A stretch of DNA of 64,000 nt from NCBI GenBank assembly GCA_008330645.1, contig VLTN01000016.1:434001-498000 (forward strand), given 5' to 3'. Positions 1 to 9,900 of the stretch are shown piece by piece (within the stretch, counting starts at the first letter, position 1; the number at the start of each line of letters is the position of its first letter). Both the position numbers and the translations under genes were made by a program. The notes beneath the pieces were generated by a model. The model was not told where the DNA came from, made no database searches, and saw only the letters and a list, made by a program, of their open reading frames with translations. The stretch is from Cafeteria roenbergensis (taxonomy: Eukaryota > Sar > Bigyra > Bicosoecida > Cafeteriaceae).

Positions 1-514
1 TGCAGCAGCGAATGCAGCAACTCCAGCCTGGGCGGCGTCGGCTTGGCCTCGAATGAGCTGCCGCACAGTCCCACGACCTCAATGTCTCGTCCCACGCGAG
101 CAGCGCCACCAGCCGCCGCGGACTCGTCGCCGCTCAAGTCATCGTCGTCATCGTCATCCCCAGCAGCACCGAGCTGGGCCAGCAGCAGCGTGTTGGACGT
201 CTCGACAAGTTGGAGCTCGAACGTTTTGGTTTCTGTGCAGACCACCGCATTGCTTCCTGCTGCCGCCTTGACCCACAGCCTGCACGGGAGAATAGGGCCC
301 GAGGCAAGCACACGAGACCCATGTGGCGGCCAGCCCTGCTCTAGCGAGGCGCTGCTGCCGCCCAGGCCGAGGAATGATTTCAAACTCACGACTTGCCGGC
401 CTCAATGTGCTTGAGAAGGTCGCCTTCCAGGGTCATCAGCTTGTACTCCGACTTGACCAGGCGCGGCGCAAACACCACGAGGCTGTTGTCCAGCCTGGCC
501 TTGATGTCCTCCAT
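1..514 (-). CDS. DSCC1: Sister chromatid cohesion protein DCC1 (5' part, two exons, runs off the window)
   Basis: Exon 1 is 390..514 and exon 2 is 279 down to the window edge. The intron 280..389 has a GTGAGT donor and a GTGCAG acceptor. The join is in frame (AAG TC|G CTG TGG). The protein starts MEDIKARLDNSLVVFAP and then reads HIEAGKSLWVK, VVCTETKTFELQLVETSNTL and a acidic D-run. This follows the DCC1 pattern of an LExG-SL-IKG segment, then a (V/A)-(V/L)CT-KTF-L-STSN-LL core. An SSFEAKP-PPRLELLHSLL segment also fits the family. In the known family DCC1 works with CTF8 and CTF18 in the alternative RFC clamp loader that acts on PCNA in replication and cohesion. The ATG at 514 begins the conserved part and is preferred. 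The C-terminal winged-helix half is outside the window. The call rests on motif resemblance only. Confidence 0.8.
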
Positions 515-1012
515 GGCGCCGGACTGGCCGCCAGTGCTGCTGCAACCGGTGAGCGCACTCGCTGGCGATGGCAGAGCTCGACGCACTCCCGTCGCCAGCT
601 CGACCGACCGGCTGTTCTGCTCCGCCCAGCATGACAGCGATGCGCGCACACACGCACGCACACCGGATCTCAAACGCGCACCGGGCGCATAGCAGAGTGG
701 GCCTCAGCAGTTGCGGACGCGTGACAGCGATCCCAGCGCGGCGCCTCGGAACAGGCTGGGCCTCGCGTCAGTCGGTGCGGCGCGAGCTTGGGACACAACA
801 CACATTCGCCCAGTCGATTGCGGCCACAAGGCGCGGGCGCGCCCGAGGCAGGAGCACGGGGCAGAACGCAACAAGCGGGCAGCGAGGCACCACGAACAGG
901 AGCATCTGTCATCACATGTCCCGAGTGAGCGGCGCGGGCAGCGCGGCGCCGCGTGGCAGCGGGCAGCGCGGCGCCGCGTGGCAGCAGCCAGCCCCTCCTC
1001 GGCGCGACCCGG
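515..1012. other. Intergenic region between DSCC1 and the large disordered gene
   Basis: About 500 bases lie upstream of DSCC1 (-) and downstream of the next - strand gene. They should hold the DSCC1 promoter and the 3' end of the neighbour. Apart from the 25-bp direct repeat at 936..985 I see no RNA gene or coding exon with family resemblance. The open frames here are GC-driven. Confidence 0.4.
936..985. repeat. Perfect 25-bp tandem repeat, two copies
   Basis: Positions 936..960 and 961..985 are the same 25-bp GC-rich unit, ending GCGTGGCAGC. The repeat sits just past the stop codon of the large - strand gene (stop at 1013..1015). It looks like a simple slippage or unequal-exchange duplication. 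No function can be read from it. Confidence 0.85.
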
Positions 1013-4000
1013 TCAAGTGCGGAAGACCGAGGCGGCGGCCTCGAACCTCGCCAGACCGATGGCCACGCCCTGCAGGGCGCTGAACGGAAAGCGCACCTCA
1101 ATGATGGCCTCGTCTGGGTCCAGGGGGCGGCCTGCAACGGCGTCCATGCGCAGCGCGACGCGCAGCGGGTCTTTGGGGGTCGGGTTGACAGGCACGTAGC
1201 GGTTCGGCGCCACGGCCGACTGTGTCGGCGGCGGCTCCACGAAGGACAGCGCTGTGCCAAAGCCGCCTGCGAGGGCCTTTCTGCCGTCCGCCGCCACGCG
1301 CCTGAAGACGTCGGAGAGCGGGGCGTAGCGCGGCCGGGCGGCCCGTGTGGGGGTCGGCGGGTCGCCCTTGGGAGGGGGCTGGGCGCCAGGCGTGCCGTCG
1401 CTGCGACTGCCGAGGCTTGACCCGGACCCCCTCGGCTGCTTCGAGAGCAGGCCCGTCGGAGGGAGCATGGACCGGGGGTCCGGGTTGGAGCCCCCGCTCA
1501 CACGGGAGGAAAGCGGGGGATTGCCGGGGGGTGGGCAGGGCTGCCTTGGGACGCCGGGGCGGCCGGCAGCACCGTCGCTGGCGTTGCGTCTGACTCGCGA
1601 GTCGGCCAGACTGGCCACGCCCCCCGCCCCGAGCAATGACCCGTCGTCACTCAGAGGCAAGGAGCCCTCCCTCGCAAAGCCGCCGCCACCGCCTCCTCCT
1701 CCTCCTCCTCCTCCTCCGCCGCCTCTGCCACCGCCGCTGCTGCTGCTGCCGATGGCCCCGATGCAGGCTGGGGCCAGCGCCCGGCCATCGCCCAGAGCCG
1801 CCCCACCGACCGCGTCCGGACCCCCCGGCCCGCCCGTCGCGCCGGCGCCAAACGCAATCGCCACGGCGGACCGCGGGGACGGCTCTGCGCCGGCGAAGAC
1901 GGCGAAGTCGACCACGCCAGCGTCGTCAACGAACGCGGAGCCGATGGGCGGAGGGGAGGGCAGGGCCATCCGCTGCCGCTGCCGCCCGTGCACCGCCTCC
2001 CTGCTCGCCGAGCCATCAGTGGCGTCCACCGGCCCCGCCGCAGAGAGGTGCCACCTGCCTCCGCTGCCGCCGCCCCGGTGTCCGTTGTCCGCGCCGCGCG
2101 TGGCGTCTGGGGCAAAGTCGGCTCCGAACGCCGAGGCCCAGGGCTGCTCGCCAGCCCGAGGCCCGAAGCCCGCGCCTGACACCCGCGCTGCCCCGGCCGC
2201 AACCGCGGCGTCGTCGCCGTCGCTGTGTCTGGACTCAAGCAAAGCGGCTCTGTGGCGGGAGCTCTGCCCCGCCCCGCCCTCCACGCTGCCCCGGAACGCG
2301 CTTGCACGGTGCCGTGTCCGGCTGCCGCCAGCGTGGGCGCGGGAGCCAAACCCGAAGCCGGCGTCCGGCTGAAACGACGCAAAGTCAGGGTCAGTGGGCG
2401 ACAGGTTGTCTGGCAGAGCCGCCCACGCGAGCTGCGCGCCGGGGGCCGAGGAGGGGCGGGGGTCGTCGCTGTGGCGCGCCTCGGAGGCGGCGCTCGAGGC
2501 GACGCTGCCCGCGCCAGACATGTTGATTGCAGAGCCGGACGGAAGTTGCGGAGTGCGGTGCGCGTCGGTGCTGGCGTCCGTCACGTCGCTGTGGCCTCTG
2601 TGCGGCGCGCCGCGGCGCGATCCGCTGCCCGCGGCGCGCTCGTCCTCGCGACGGCGGTCGGGCTGGTGGCCGTGCAAGTGCTGCTGGCGGGGGGGTGAGC
2701 GGCCAAGCGAGGGCGAGGGGAGTCTGGACCCCTGGGACGCCGGGGCGGGAGCCATTGTGGCAGGCCTCTCAGAGAGAGCCACGTGGCCGCCCGCCCGGCC
2801 AGGCTGCTGCTGGATCGTCGGCGGCATGCCGGGCCGCCGGGCGGAGGGCGGAGCCGGGGGAGCCCCCGCCGGCAGCAGGCGCATCCCAAGCGCCACCCTG
2901 ACCGCTTCGTCAGAGGCGCTCTCATGCGCGATGGGGCGGGCCGCCAATACGGTGACCAGGGCCACGTCCCGCTGGTCCAGGGGGCGCCCCGCCGACGTCT
3001 TCATCAGCACGGTCTCGAGGACTTGCTCGTGGCCTCCTGAGAGGGGCTGGATGACAGAGGCGGTGACGCCTGGCGGGCCCGACACCACCCGCAACTGCTG
3101 CAGGGCTGGCATGGCAACGCGCATCGGGGCGTGAAGGGTGCCCACGAGGCGCGCGGACCTGCCAAAAGCGCTGGCTCCAGAGCTGGCCGCAGGGGCGGTG
3201 CCTGGCGGGTCGGACGCGGAGGGGCCTCGGTGGCCCTGGCCGTCGTGCCTCGGCCTGAGTCGCTGGCGGGCAGGCGCCTCGGATGAGGCCGTGCGGTTTC
3301 GCAGGGACCGCGAGGTGCCGGACGTGGTGGACTCTGGGAAGGAGAGCGCTGCTGCCCCGGCGTCGCCGATCGGCCCGGCACGGACACAATGCGTGGCAGA
3401 GTCGTCGAACGAAAAGCCGGCCCTGCTCCGGCCCGCCCCTGCCGAGGGCACGCTGGACGGGCTGATACAGGCGGCCTCGGCGGCCGACGCAGCTGCGGAT
3501 CGATCCACAACCACACGGAGGCGGCTGGGGGTGGTGGGCTCCCCGGACAGCGCGGGCGGCGAGGGCAGAGGCGTGGACGCCGTCCCCGGGTTCGATCCCG
3601 CGCCGATCCGCTGGGCGTCCGCCAGCCAGGGGCGGGGGGTCGGCATGCCGCCGTGGGCCGCCTTTGAGCTGCGGGCGCCTGCGGCGCAGCCGGCAGCGCC
3701 GGGCACGCCCGACATGGCAGACGGCGCCGCCTCTGAGGAGGCCGAGGCGTCCACGACGTCCCAGGCCGCGGCATCCATGTGCCCGGGCAGGGGCGTGCCC
3801 GGGGAGAAGAGGGGCGATGTGACGTCTCGAAGGCCGTCGGCTAGGTCGGGGCCCTGGGCGCGGCAGGAGGACGAGGCGGCCGAGGAGGCCGGGGCAGATC
3901 TGTCGGCTGCGACTGCGCCCGCTTCCGCTGCCGCTGCCGCTGCCGCTGATGACGCCGAGGCTGCGACAGCCGACGCTGCCGCTGCCGCCGCCACGGCCTC

Positions 4001-6805
4001 CTGTGCTTCCTCTGCCGCCAGCAGAATTGGCAGCGCCCGCTCGCTGGTGGGTGACGCAGGCGACCAGCTGGTGACGGAAGCCACTGCTCGCTGAAGGAAC
4101 GACAAGGGGCCCCTGGGAGCCACGGCGTGGCCGGCATCGCTGGCGGCTCGCGAGCGAGTGGGACTGGTCCCCGGGGAGGAGCTGTCCCCGTGAGCGCCGC
4201 TCTCGACCCCGCTGGCGGAGCCTCTGCCGCTGCCTCCGCTGCCCACGCGCTTGCTGCCACCCAGGCGCCGCGCGCTCCGCGTCAGGTCGGTGCGTCTGGG
4301 GCGCGCGGCGCCCCCGCTGGCCACGAGACCAGCCGCATCGAGCGCCGAGGCGTCGGCGCCACCGGCGCCGCTCGCCACCAAGACGGCAGCCTCAGCAATT
4401 CCGCCCGCGGCAGCAGAGCCTGCGAAGATTGTCTTGGACTGCGGGGAGGGCGTCTGGGGACTCTCCGCCGACCGCTGTCTTCGGTGGCCCTTGCCGCGAG
4501 CCGATTCACGCGGTCGCCCTGCGTCGGGGTCCGTCGCGACCCAGGACAGGTCTGGGGAGGCGGGAAACGCCGCCGGGAGGCGCGCGTCGCCCCCACCCGC
4601 CACAGACGTCACTCGCCCTCTGCTCGAGCTGCGGGAGGCGCCCTGCGCGCCGGACGCTGTCTCGGAGTGCGCCCTGGAGAGGCTCTGCGCCTGCCCTGCC
4701 GAGCGCCGGGCGGCGTCAGCTGGAGCCTCCACCTCGCAAGCGATGAGGACGGAGAGGAGCTCCCGCTGGAGGGCGCGGCGCAGGTCGTCCATGGGGCACA
4801 CGGGACGGCTGGTTGGGTGCAGGTCCTCGAGAATGGGCGGCCGTGGCTCGTCGGGCATGAGCGCAAGGTGCCTGCGAGTGGTGCGCACGCTGTGCGCGAT
4901 GGGCGCGGCGGATGGGTGCAGCCCGGCGTTGAGGAGGGTGAACCGCTCGCAGAAGCGATCCGCGGTGATGCGGCCGGCGACGCAGTGCGGGGCCTCGGTC
5001 AGACCGGGCTTCCACCGCCCCGCCGAGGCGGCAATGATGTCGGCAGGGTCGAGGGTGAGCACCCACTGCGCGTGGGCGCCGCGGGACATGCCTGGAGGGG
5101 TGGAGCCGCGGCCGGACACTCGGCCTGCGAACACGACCAGCACCCGTGGCGGCTGGGTCTGCGCCGCTTGGCCGGAGCCAGGCCCTGAACCCTGCTGGCT
5201 GTGGGACGCGCGGCTGACGGCGGGCTCGGGACTCAGCCCTCCGATGGGAGGAGGCAGGCACAAGCCGTTGCCGCTCGCGAGCGTGTTGTCGCGCAAGCCG
5301 CTGCCGCTGCCGCTGCCGCTGCCGCTGCCGCTGCCGCTGCCGCTGCCGCTGCTGCCTCTGGGGCCGGTGGGAGAAGCGCTGGCGGCCGGCGGGAGGCTGA
5401 GGTGCGGCTGGCACGACACGTTGACTAGGCTTCCAGGGGCACTCTCGGGGCGGTGGGCGCTTGGCGAGGCAGCATCGGCCGCGGGGCCGGGGCGGAGGGG
5501 GATTTCGAACCGGATGCAGAGCTCAATGCCGCGCATCAGAACACGGCTGGCACGGATGCGGAGGGCTGGCTCTGCCGGCGGCAGGGCAGACCCGTGAACG
5601 CCGGGGCCTTGCGCGCCGGTGGATCCAGCTGCATAGCCATCGGCAGAGCCGCTGGCCGAGCCACCAGTGCCGGCTCCAATGGGCAATGACGCCACTGGGA
5701 TGCACAGGGCTGCGATGGCGCGGCGGGAGGCGGCGGCGTCGGCGCGCCATGCGCGGCTTGGGATGGCGCCTGGGACAAGCAAGGCAGCGTCTTCGGAGGG
5801 CTGACCGGCCGGTACGAGAAGGGGGGGCGCGATGGGCAGGAGCAGGGGGAGGGGGAGCGTCGGGGCGAGCAGCGCTTGCTTGAGCACGCCGAGGAGGATG
5901 GCCGAGGGGGGCGCCGCCGGCGCTCCTGGCGCGAGGCTTGGGGGCCGCCTGGCCACCAGGTCATGGGCCGACGTCCTCCTCGTGAAGCCGCCGGTGGAGC
6001 GGGAGGCATGGTACGGCGCACCCGCTCCGGCGGGGGCCGAGTCGGCGAGCTCGTCAGGTCTGTCCCAGGCGCTGCCGCTTCCCCTGGAGCCGACTGAGGA
6101 CGTCGATGCGGGGGGCTCTGCTCCGCCAGGCGAGCACGCGGCGTGCGTTGTGTAGCCGTAGCTCTGAGACATGCTCGCCAGCCTTAGCGAAGGCTCGTCG
6201 TCGCCAAGGTTCCGGGAGCCGATTCCACCGGAGCAGGAGTCGGCGCGTTGGAATGTGGCCCCCGCTTCTGCTTTTGCATCGCGGCCCCTCTCGCCGGAGC
6301 GCCGAGAGCTGTCATGGCTGTTTCCTGGGACGGTGCGGGTGCGCTCGCGCCCACGGCGGTCCGGGAGCAAACTCTTGGACTCGGTGAACGATGACTCGGA
6401 GTTGGAGCTTCTGCCGGCGAGCTCCTGGGCAGGGTCCTGAGCTCCACCCGCGGAAAGCCCGCGCCCGCCCACAGCCTCGATCGACGGCGGGACCCACGCT
6501 GCCCTGCCGGTTGCTGCGGAGGGGGCGCCTCGCGAGGAATCGCGGTCGTTGCCAGCTCGGGCCGCGCCGGCGCTCGACGGCGTGTCCGGCCGCTGCTTGG
6601 CCCCCGCGGCCCACAAATCCGAGGCGCGCGGGTCGTGATCGTATTTCGGCGACGTGGACGTCCACGCGCCGGCTGGCCTAGGTCTGGGCGCGCTGCGGTG
6701 CGCCCGCTCGGCGGTTGTGTCTGCGTCTCCTCGCGCCTTGCTGGTCCCGACCCTCGAAACGTCGGGCGCGGCCCCCATCCAGGCCGAGGACCCCCGCCCG
6801 CTCAT
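1013..6805 (-). CDS. Large, mostly disordered protein of unknown function (1930 aa)
   Basis: A single open frame of 1930 codons with start ATG at 6805 (MSGRGSSAW); the upstream in-frame GTG is not used here. I do not recognise the protein. Most of it is Ser/Ala/Gly/Pro-rich, with a Gly-Ser run (residues about 485-503) and a poly-Gly run (about 1689-1708). Ordered-looking islands lie at about 305-420 (hydrophobic), 558-700 (beta-rich, RVLVVFAGRVSGRG then ITADRFCERFTLL), 1218-1305, and the last 60 residues. The last two share a GRPLD-x-(R/D)-D/E phrase followed by beta-strand-like sequence, suggesting a repeated domain. Shorter frames on + in the same place are shadows rich in Pro or Arg. Further small introns inside the disordered parts cannot be excluded. 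A scaffold or trafficking adaptor is possible but would be a guess. Confidence 0.6.
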   Translation of the reverse strand: MSGRGSSAWMGAAPDVSRVGTSKARGDADTTAERAHRSAPRPRPAGAWTSTSPKYDHDPRASDLWAAGAKQRPDTPSSAGAARAGNDRDSSRGAPSAATGRAAWVPPSIEAVGGRGLSAGGAQDPAQELAGRSSNSESSFTESKSLLPDRRGRERTRTVPGNSHDSSRRSGERGRDAKAEAGATFQRADSCSGGIGSRNLGDDEPSLRLASMSQSYGYTTHAACSPGGAEPPASTSSVGSRGSGSAWDRPDELADSAPAGAGAPYHASRSTGGFTRRTSAHDLVARRPPSLAPGAPAAPPSAILLGVLKQALLAPTLPLPLLLPIAPPLLVPAGQPSEDAALLVPGAIPSRAWRADAAASRRAIAALCIPVASLPIGAGTGGSASGSADGYAAGSTGAQGPGVHGSALPPAEPALRIRASRVLMRGIELCIRFEIPLRPGPAADAASPSAHRPESAPGSLVNVSCQPHLSLPPAASASPTGPRGSSGSGSGSGSGSGSGSGSGLRDNTLASGNGLCLPPPIGGLSPEPAVSRASHSQQGSGPGSGQAAQTQPPRVLVVFAGRVSGRGSTPPGMSRGAHAQWVLTLDPADIIAASAGRWKPGLTEAPHCVAGRITADRFCERFTLLNAGLHPSAAPIAHSVRTTRRHLALMPDEPRPPILEDLHPTSRPVCPMDDLRRALQRELLSVLIACEVEAPADAARRSAGQAQSLSRAHSETASGAQGASRSSSRGRVTSVAGGGDARLPAAFPASPDLSWVATDPDAGRPRESARGKGHRRQRSAESPQTPSPQSKTIFAGSAAAGGIAEAAVLVASGAGGADASALDAAGLVASGGAARPRRTDLTRSARRLGGSKRVGSGGSGRGSASGVESGAHGDSSSPGTSPTRSRAASDAGHAVAPRGPLSFLQRAVASVTSWSPASPTSERALPILLAAEEAQEAVAAAAAASAVAASASSAAAAAAAEAGAVAADRSAPASSAASSSCRAQGPDLADGLRDVTSPLFSPGTPLPGHMDAAAWDVVDASASSEAAPSAMSGVPGAAGCAAGARSSKAAHGGMPTPRPWLADAQRIGAGSNPGTASTPLPSPPALSGEPTTPSRLRVVVDRSAAASAAEAACISPSSVPSAGAGRSRAGFSFDDSATHCVRAGPIGDAGAAALSFPESTTSGTSRSLRNRTASSEAPARQRLRPRHDGQGHRGPSASDPPGTAPAASSGASAFGRSARLVGTLHAPMRVAMPALQQLRVVSGPPGVTASVIQPLSGGHEQVLETVLMKTSAGRPLDQRDVALVTVLAARPIAHESASDEAVRVALGMRLLPAGAPPAPPSARRPGMPPTIQQQPGRAGGHVALSERPATMAPAPASQGSRLPSPSLGRSPPRQQHLHGHQPDRRREDERAAGSGSRRGAPHRGHSDVTDASTDAHRTPQLPSGSAINMSGAGSVASSAASEARHSDDPRPSSAPGAQLAWAALPDNLSPTDPDFASFQPDAGFGFGSRAHAGGSRTRHRASAFRGSVEGGAGQSSRHRAALLESRHSDGDDAAVAAGAARVSGAGFGPRAGEQPWASAFGADFAPDATRGADNGHRGGGSGGRWHLSAAGPVDATDGSASREAVHGRQRQRMALPSPPPIGSAFVDDAGVVDFAVFAGAEPSPRSAVAIAFGAGATGGPGGPDAVGGAALGDGRALAPACIGAIGSSSSGGGRGGGGGGGGGGGGGGGFAREGSLPLSDDGSLLGAGGVASLADSRVRRNASDGAAGRPGVPRQPCPPPGNPPLSSRVSGGSNPDPRSMLPPTGLLSKQPRGSGSSLGSRSDGTPGAQPPPKGDPPTPTRAARPRYAPLSDVFRRVAADGRKALAGGFGTALSFVEPPPTQSAVAPNRYVPVNPTPKDPLRVALRMDAVAGRPLDPDEAIIEVRFPFSALQGVAIGLARFEAAASVFRT
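1680..1745. repeat. CCTCCT/CCGCCG simple-sequence tract inside the coding region
   Basis: A triplet-periodic tract (CCGCCACCGCCTCCTCC and similar) that the - strand frame reads as a run of glycines, ending in Ser-rich sequence. It is in frame and length changes in multiples of three would be tolerated. Confidence 0.8.
5297..5352. repeat. GCCGCT hexanucleotide repeat, about nine units
   Basis: Perfect or near-perfect GCCGCT units. The - strand frame reads alternating Ser-Gly. It is an in-frame coding microsatellite in the large disordered protein and is likely length-polymorphic. Confidence 0.85.
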
Positions 6806-7622
6806 CGGAAGCACACTCGCTCCGAGCCTGGAACGGTACTGTTGTCCCCCGGGTCTCTCCGGCGCACGGGGCGAAGCCAGACGCGGGCAATCAAGTCTCT
6901 GCTGAACACCGAGTCGGCCGCTCAGCCCTTCCGCGGGATAGAATCACGGCGACCAGCCCAGACGAGCCGGACTGCAGCCACCACTCGGACCCGGATACGA
7001 CCCCCTTCGCCAGGGAGGGCCGGCCGTGGTGTGGAGCTGGAGCCGTGGGGCGCGTGCTTGCCCAGCATGCCGACGCACCCCGTCACACCAGAGTTCGAGG
7101 CCTAGTTGGGGGGCCAAATGCTGAGTGCTCAGACCCGAACTACCCGACCGGCCCACAGCCAGCGACAATGCTTGTCTCGCCCGGCCCCCGGCAACTTGCG
7201 GCACCGCATCATCGCTGTCCGCTGCCCTCCCCGAGCCAGTCGCACATGTGTCGCCCTGCCTTTGGCCCCGCAACACGCGGGGCCGGCTCCATCAGCCAGA
7301 CCCAGGCTTCGCGCGAGGCCGTGCGCCGAGTGCACGGGTTGCAGCAACGCAACTCGCGCGTGATGCTGAGCTTGCCTTGTCCGCTCGAGTCCCCCGTCGC
7401 AATCAACGACGCAGCGTGTGTACCGCGTGCGATGGCGACTGCGACTGCGGTCGGGGCGCGAATGCAGCTGCCGCTGGGAGCCGCGCAAGCGAAGCGCGGC
7501 TGCTTCGCCCAATCGAGTCCCGAAACGGGCGATGCATCACTGCTCAGGCAGAGTCCCCGATTCGCACAGCGGCTGGAAGCACTTCTCGTCCGGCCCGCTT
7601 CGTGCCCAGGCCCCGGGGGCCG

Positions 7623-8879
7623 ATGCCGCCAGCTGCGCAGCCAGATGCTGATGGAGTCGCGGCACGGCCTGCGCGGCGCGCCGCCCAGCCGGCTGCCGGC
7701 GGCATTCCGACGGCGCCGGTCGGTTGCTGGCGGCTGCTCGTTGTGGCGGGCCTCGGCTTGCTTGCAACGGGCGCAGTGATGAGCACCATGACAGACACTG
7801 GCAGGGTGCTACGACAAGGGGGGCGTGTTTCGGACCCGCCTGGCGCGGCTGACGGGAGCGGGGCACGCCATCCCCGGAGCGGGCACGTCTCGAACGAGTC
7901 TGGGAACGCGCCGCCAGTCCTGAGCAGCGCGTCTGCGACACCCATGCCTTCGCCATCCCCAGCAGCCACCCCCTCTCCCACGCCACCGCCCCAGCGGTCG
8001 AAGGTGACCTGCATTGGCGTCGGGCCCGTCACGGGCAACCAGGCACGTTGTGTGATCGCTTACTCGCTTTTTGTGCCGCATTCCCGGGCGCTTCCAAAGA
8101 TGGACCGCTACCTCACGGGCCTGCAGGCTCGCCGCTTTGAGGCCGGGTACCACTTCCCGGGGTGGGAGACCAGGTTGTACCTGGACGGGCGCTTCACCAA
8201 GGGCATGGCCGACGTCATTCGCAAGCTCGGCTACAACGTCGTGCACCTCGGCCCGTCCGACACGAGCCTGCCAGAGTGGCACCACATGGCCTCCCGCATG
8301 CTCGTCATCGACGACCCCGAAGTGGACGTGTTTATGATGCGAGACCTGGACTCGGCGCTGTCGCCTCGCGATGCCATCTCGACGTGGGCGTGGATGACCT
8401 CTGGGGCGTCGTTCCTCTCCATGCACGACCACTTTGCTCACGTGGACATCATTCTGGGAGGCATGTGGGGCGGGCGGACAGAGGCGGCGCGCAGGCTCAT
8501 CGCTCCGAATGGCATTGCCGCCTTTCTCGACTCGGCTGCCAAGATGGATGAGAAATTCAAAAACGACCAGATCCTCATCGCCAAGCTGGTGTACCCCAAG
8601 ATCCACCCCGAGGTGCTGCACTTTGACTTGACGCAGGCCGCGTGCAAGCACGACGGAAAGATGTGCGTTCCCTTCCCCATGGTGCCGCACACTGGCCACA
8701 AGATCGAGGGTCACGTCGGGGAGATCGTCGGCAGCCGGGCGCTCATGCCGAGGCACGTGGACGTGGCCTGCAAAGAGCTGGTGGGCGGCCTAGAGAACAC
8801 GCCCGTGTTCGAGGAGGCGGACCTTCAAGCACAGTGGCTGGGAGGCGCCTGGCCCAGGATGCGGGGATTCTGCAAGTGA
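7623..8879 (+). CDS. Type II membrane glycosyltransferase-like protein, copy 1 (418 aa)
   Basis: The chosen start at 7623 (MPPAAQPDADG) gives a short basic tail, one hydrophobic anchor at about residues 33-53 (CWRLLVVAGLGLLATGAVM), a Ser/Pro stem, then a catalytic-type domain from about residue 120. The frame is open back to 7125, but that extension is Arg/Ala-rich and uninformative. The domain has a DxD-like RDLDS at about 238-245, then SPRDAISTW, MHDHF, and GGMWGGR at about 280. This D-DS-x3-RE, DH-x-H, GGMWG signature belongs to a glycosyltransferase-like family I know from protists and large DNA viruses. The DLDS would bind nucleotide-sugar with a metal. The anchor suggests a Golgi lumenal location. 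The sugar and acceptor are unknown. Confidence 0.75.
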   Translation: MPPAAQPDADGVAARPARRAAQPAAGGIPTAPVGCWRLLVVAGLGLLATGAVMSTMTDTGRVLRQGGRVSDPPGAADGSGARHPRSGHVSNESGNAPPVLSSASATPMPSPSPAATPSPTPPPQRSKVTCIGVGPVTGNQARCVIAYSLFVPHSRALPKMDRYLTGLQARRFEAGYHFPGWETRLYLDGRFTKGMADVIRKLGYNVVHLGPSDTSLPEWHHMASRMLVIDDPEVDVFMMRDLDSALSPRDAISTWAWMTSGASFLSMHDHFAHVDIILGGMWGGRTEAARRLIAPNGIAAFLDSAAKMDEKFKNDQILIAKLVYPKIHPEVLHFDLTQAACKHDGKMCVPFPMVPHTGHKIEGHVGEIVGSRALMPRHVDVACKELVGGLENTPVFEEADLQAQWLGGAWPRMRGFCK

Positions 8880-9900
8880 GCAGCCGGCTGGCTGGCGCCC
8901 GGCGCGGCTACCCACACAAGGGCGGCCTTGTCCCGCGCAGCTGCTCGCCGACTCAGCCTCAGGCCCGTGCCGAACGCGGGCGGCCCGTGCCGACCGGGCG
9001 CGGGTTGGGCCCGCAGACGCTGTCTCCCCCTGTCCTGCGCCTCCCTGTTGTTCTGGCGGGGCTCGGCTGTGCTGTGTGGTGTGCGCCAGGCTCGGTGGGT
9101 GTGTCCAAGGCGGATCGCGCCAGGTTGATGCATAGTTGCGAGGGTGGCTTGGGGTGCGAGGGTGGCTTGGGGTGCGGTCGTGAAGAACGGAGTGCTCCTT
9201 GCAATCCCATCCCCCCTTCCCACACGCACGCACGTGTGGCGTGTCGAATCAGCAGGCTGCGGGGCGCGTCGTGGTGGCCCTGGGGCGCAACTCCTCTCTC
9301 CGGCGCACGGGGCGAAGCCAGACGCGGGCAATCGGGCCTCTGCTGAACCGACGCACCCCGTCACACCAGAGTTCGAGGCCTAGTTGGGGGGCCAAATGCT
9401 GAGTGCTCAGACCCGAACTACCCGACCGGCCCACAGCCAGCGACAATGCTTGTCTCGCCCGGCCCCCGGCAACTTGCGGCACCGCATCATCGCTGTCCGC
9501 TGCCCTCCCCGAGCCAGTCGCACATGTGTCGCCCTGCCTTTGGCCCCGCAACACGCGGGGCCGGCTCCATCAGCCAGACCCAGGCTTCGCGCGAGGCCGT
9601 GCGCCGAGTGCACGGGTTGCAGCAACGCAACTCGCGCGTGATGCTGAGCTTGCCTTGTCCGCTCGAGTCCCCCGTCGCAATCAACGACGCAGCGTGTGTA
9701 CCGCGTGCGATGGCGACTGCGACTGCGGTCGGGGCGCGAATGCAGCTGCCGCTGGGAGCCGCGCAAGCGAAGCGCGGCTGCTTCGCCCAATCGAGTCCCG
9801 AAACGGGCGATGCATCACTGCTCAGGCAGAGTCCCCGATTCGCACAGCGGCTGGAAGCACTTCTCGTCCGGCCCGCTTCGTGCCCAGGCCCCCGGGGCCG

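Noticed and set aside
1347-2372. Pro-rich 341-aa frame on + with a long poly-Pro run
   Set aside because: It is the antisense reading of a coding CCG/CCT microsatellite in the 1930-aa gene, with no domain of its own.
7125-7622. N-terminal extension of glycosyltransferase copy 1 to 7125
   Set aside because: The extension is Arg/Ala/Pro-rich, is altered in unit 3, and would put the membrane anchor 200 residues into the protein; the MPPAAQ start shared by copies 1 and 3 fits a type II enzyme better.
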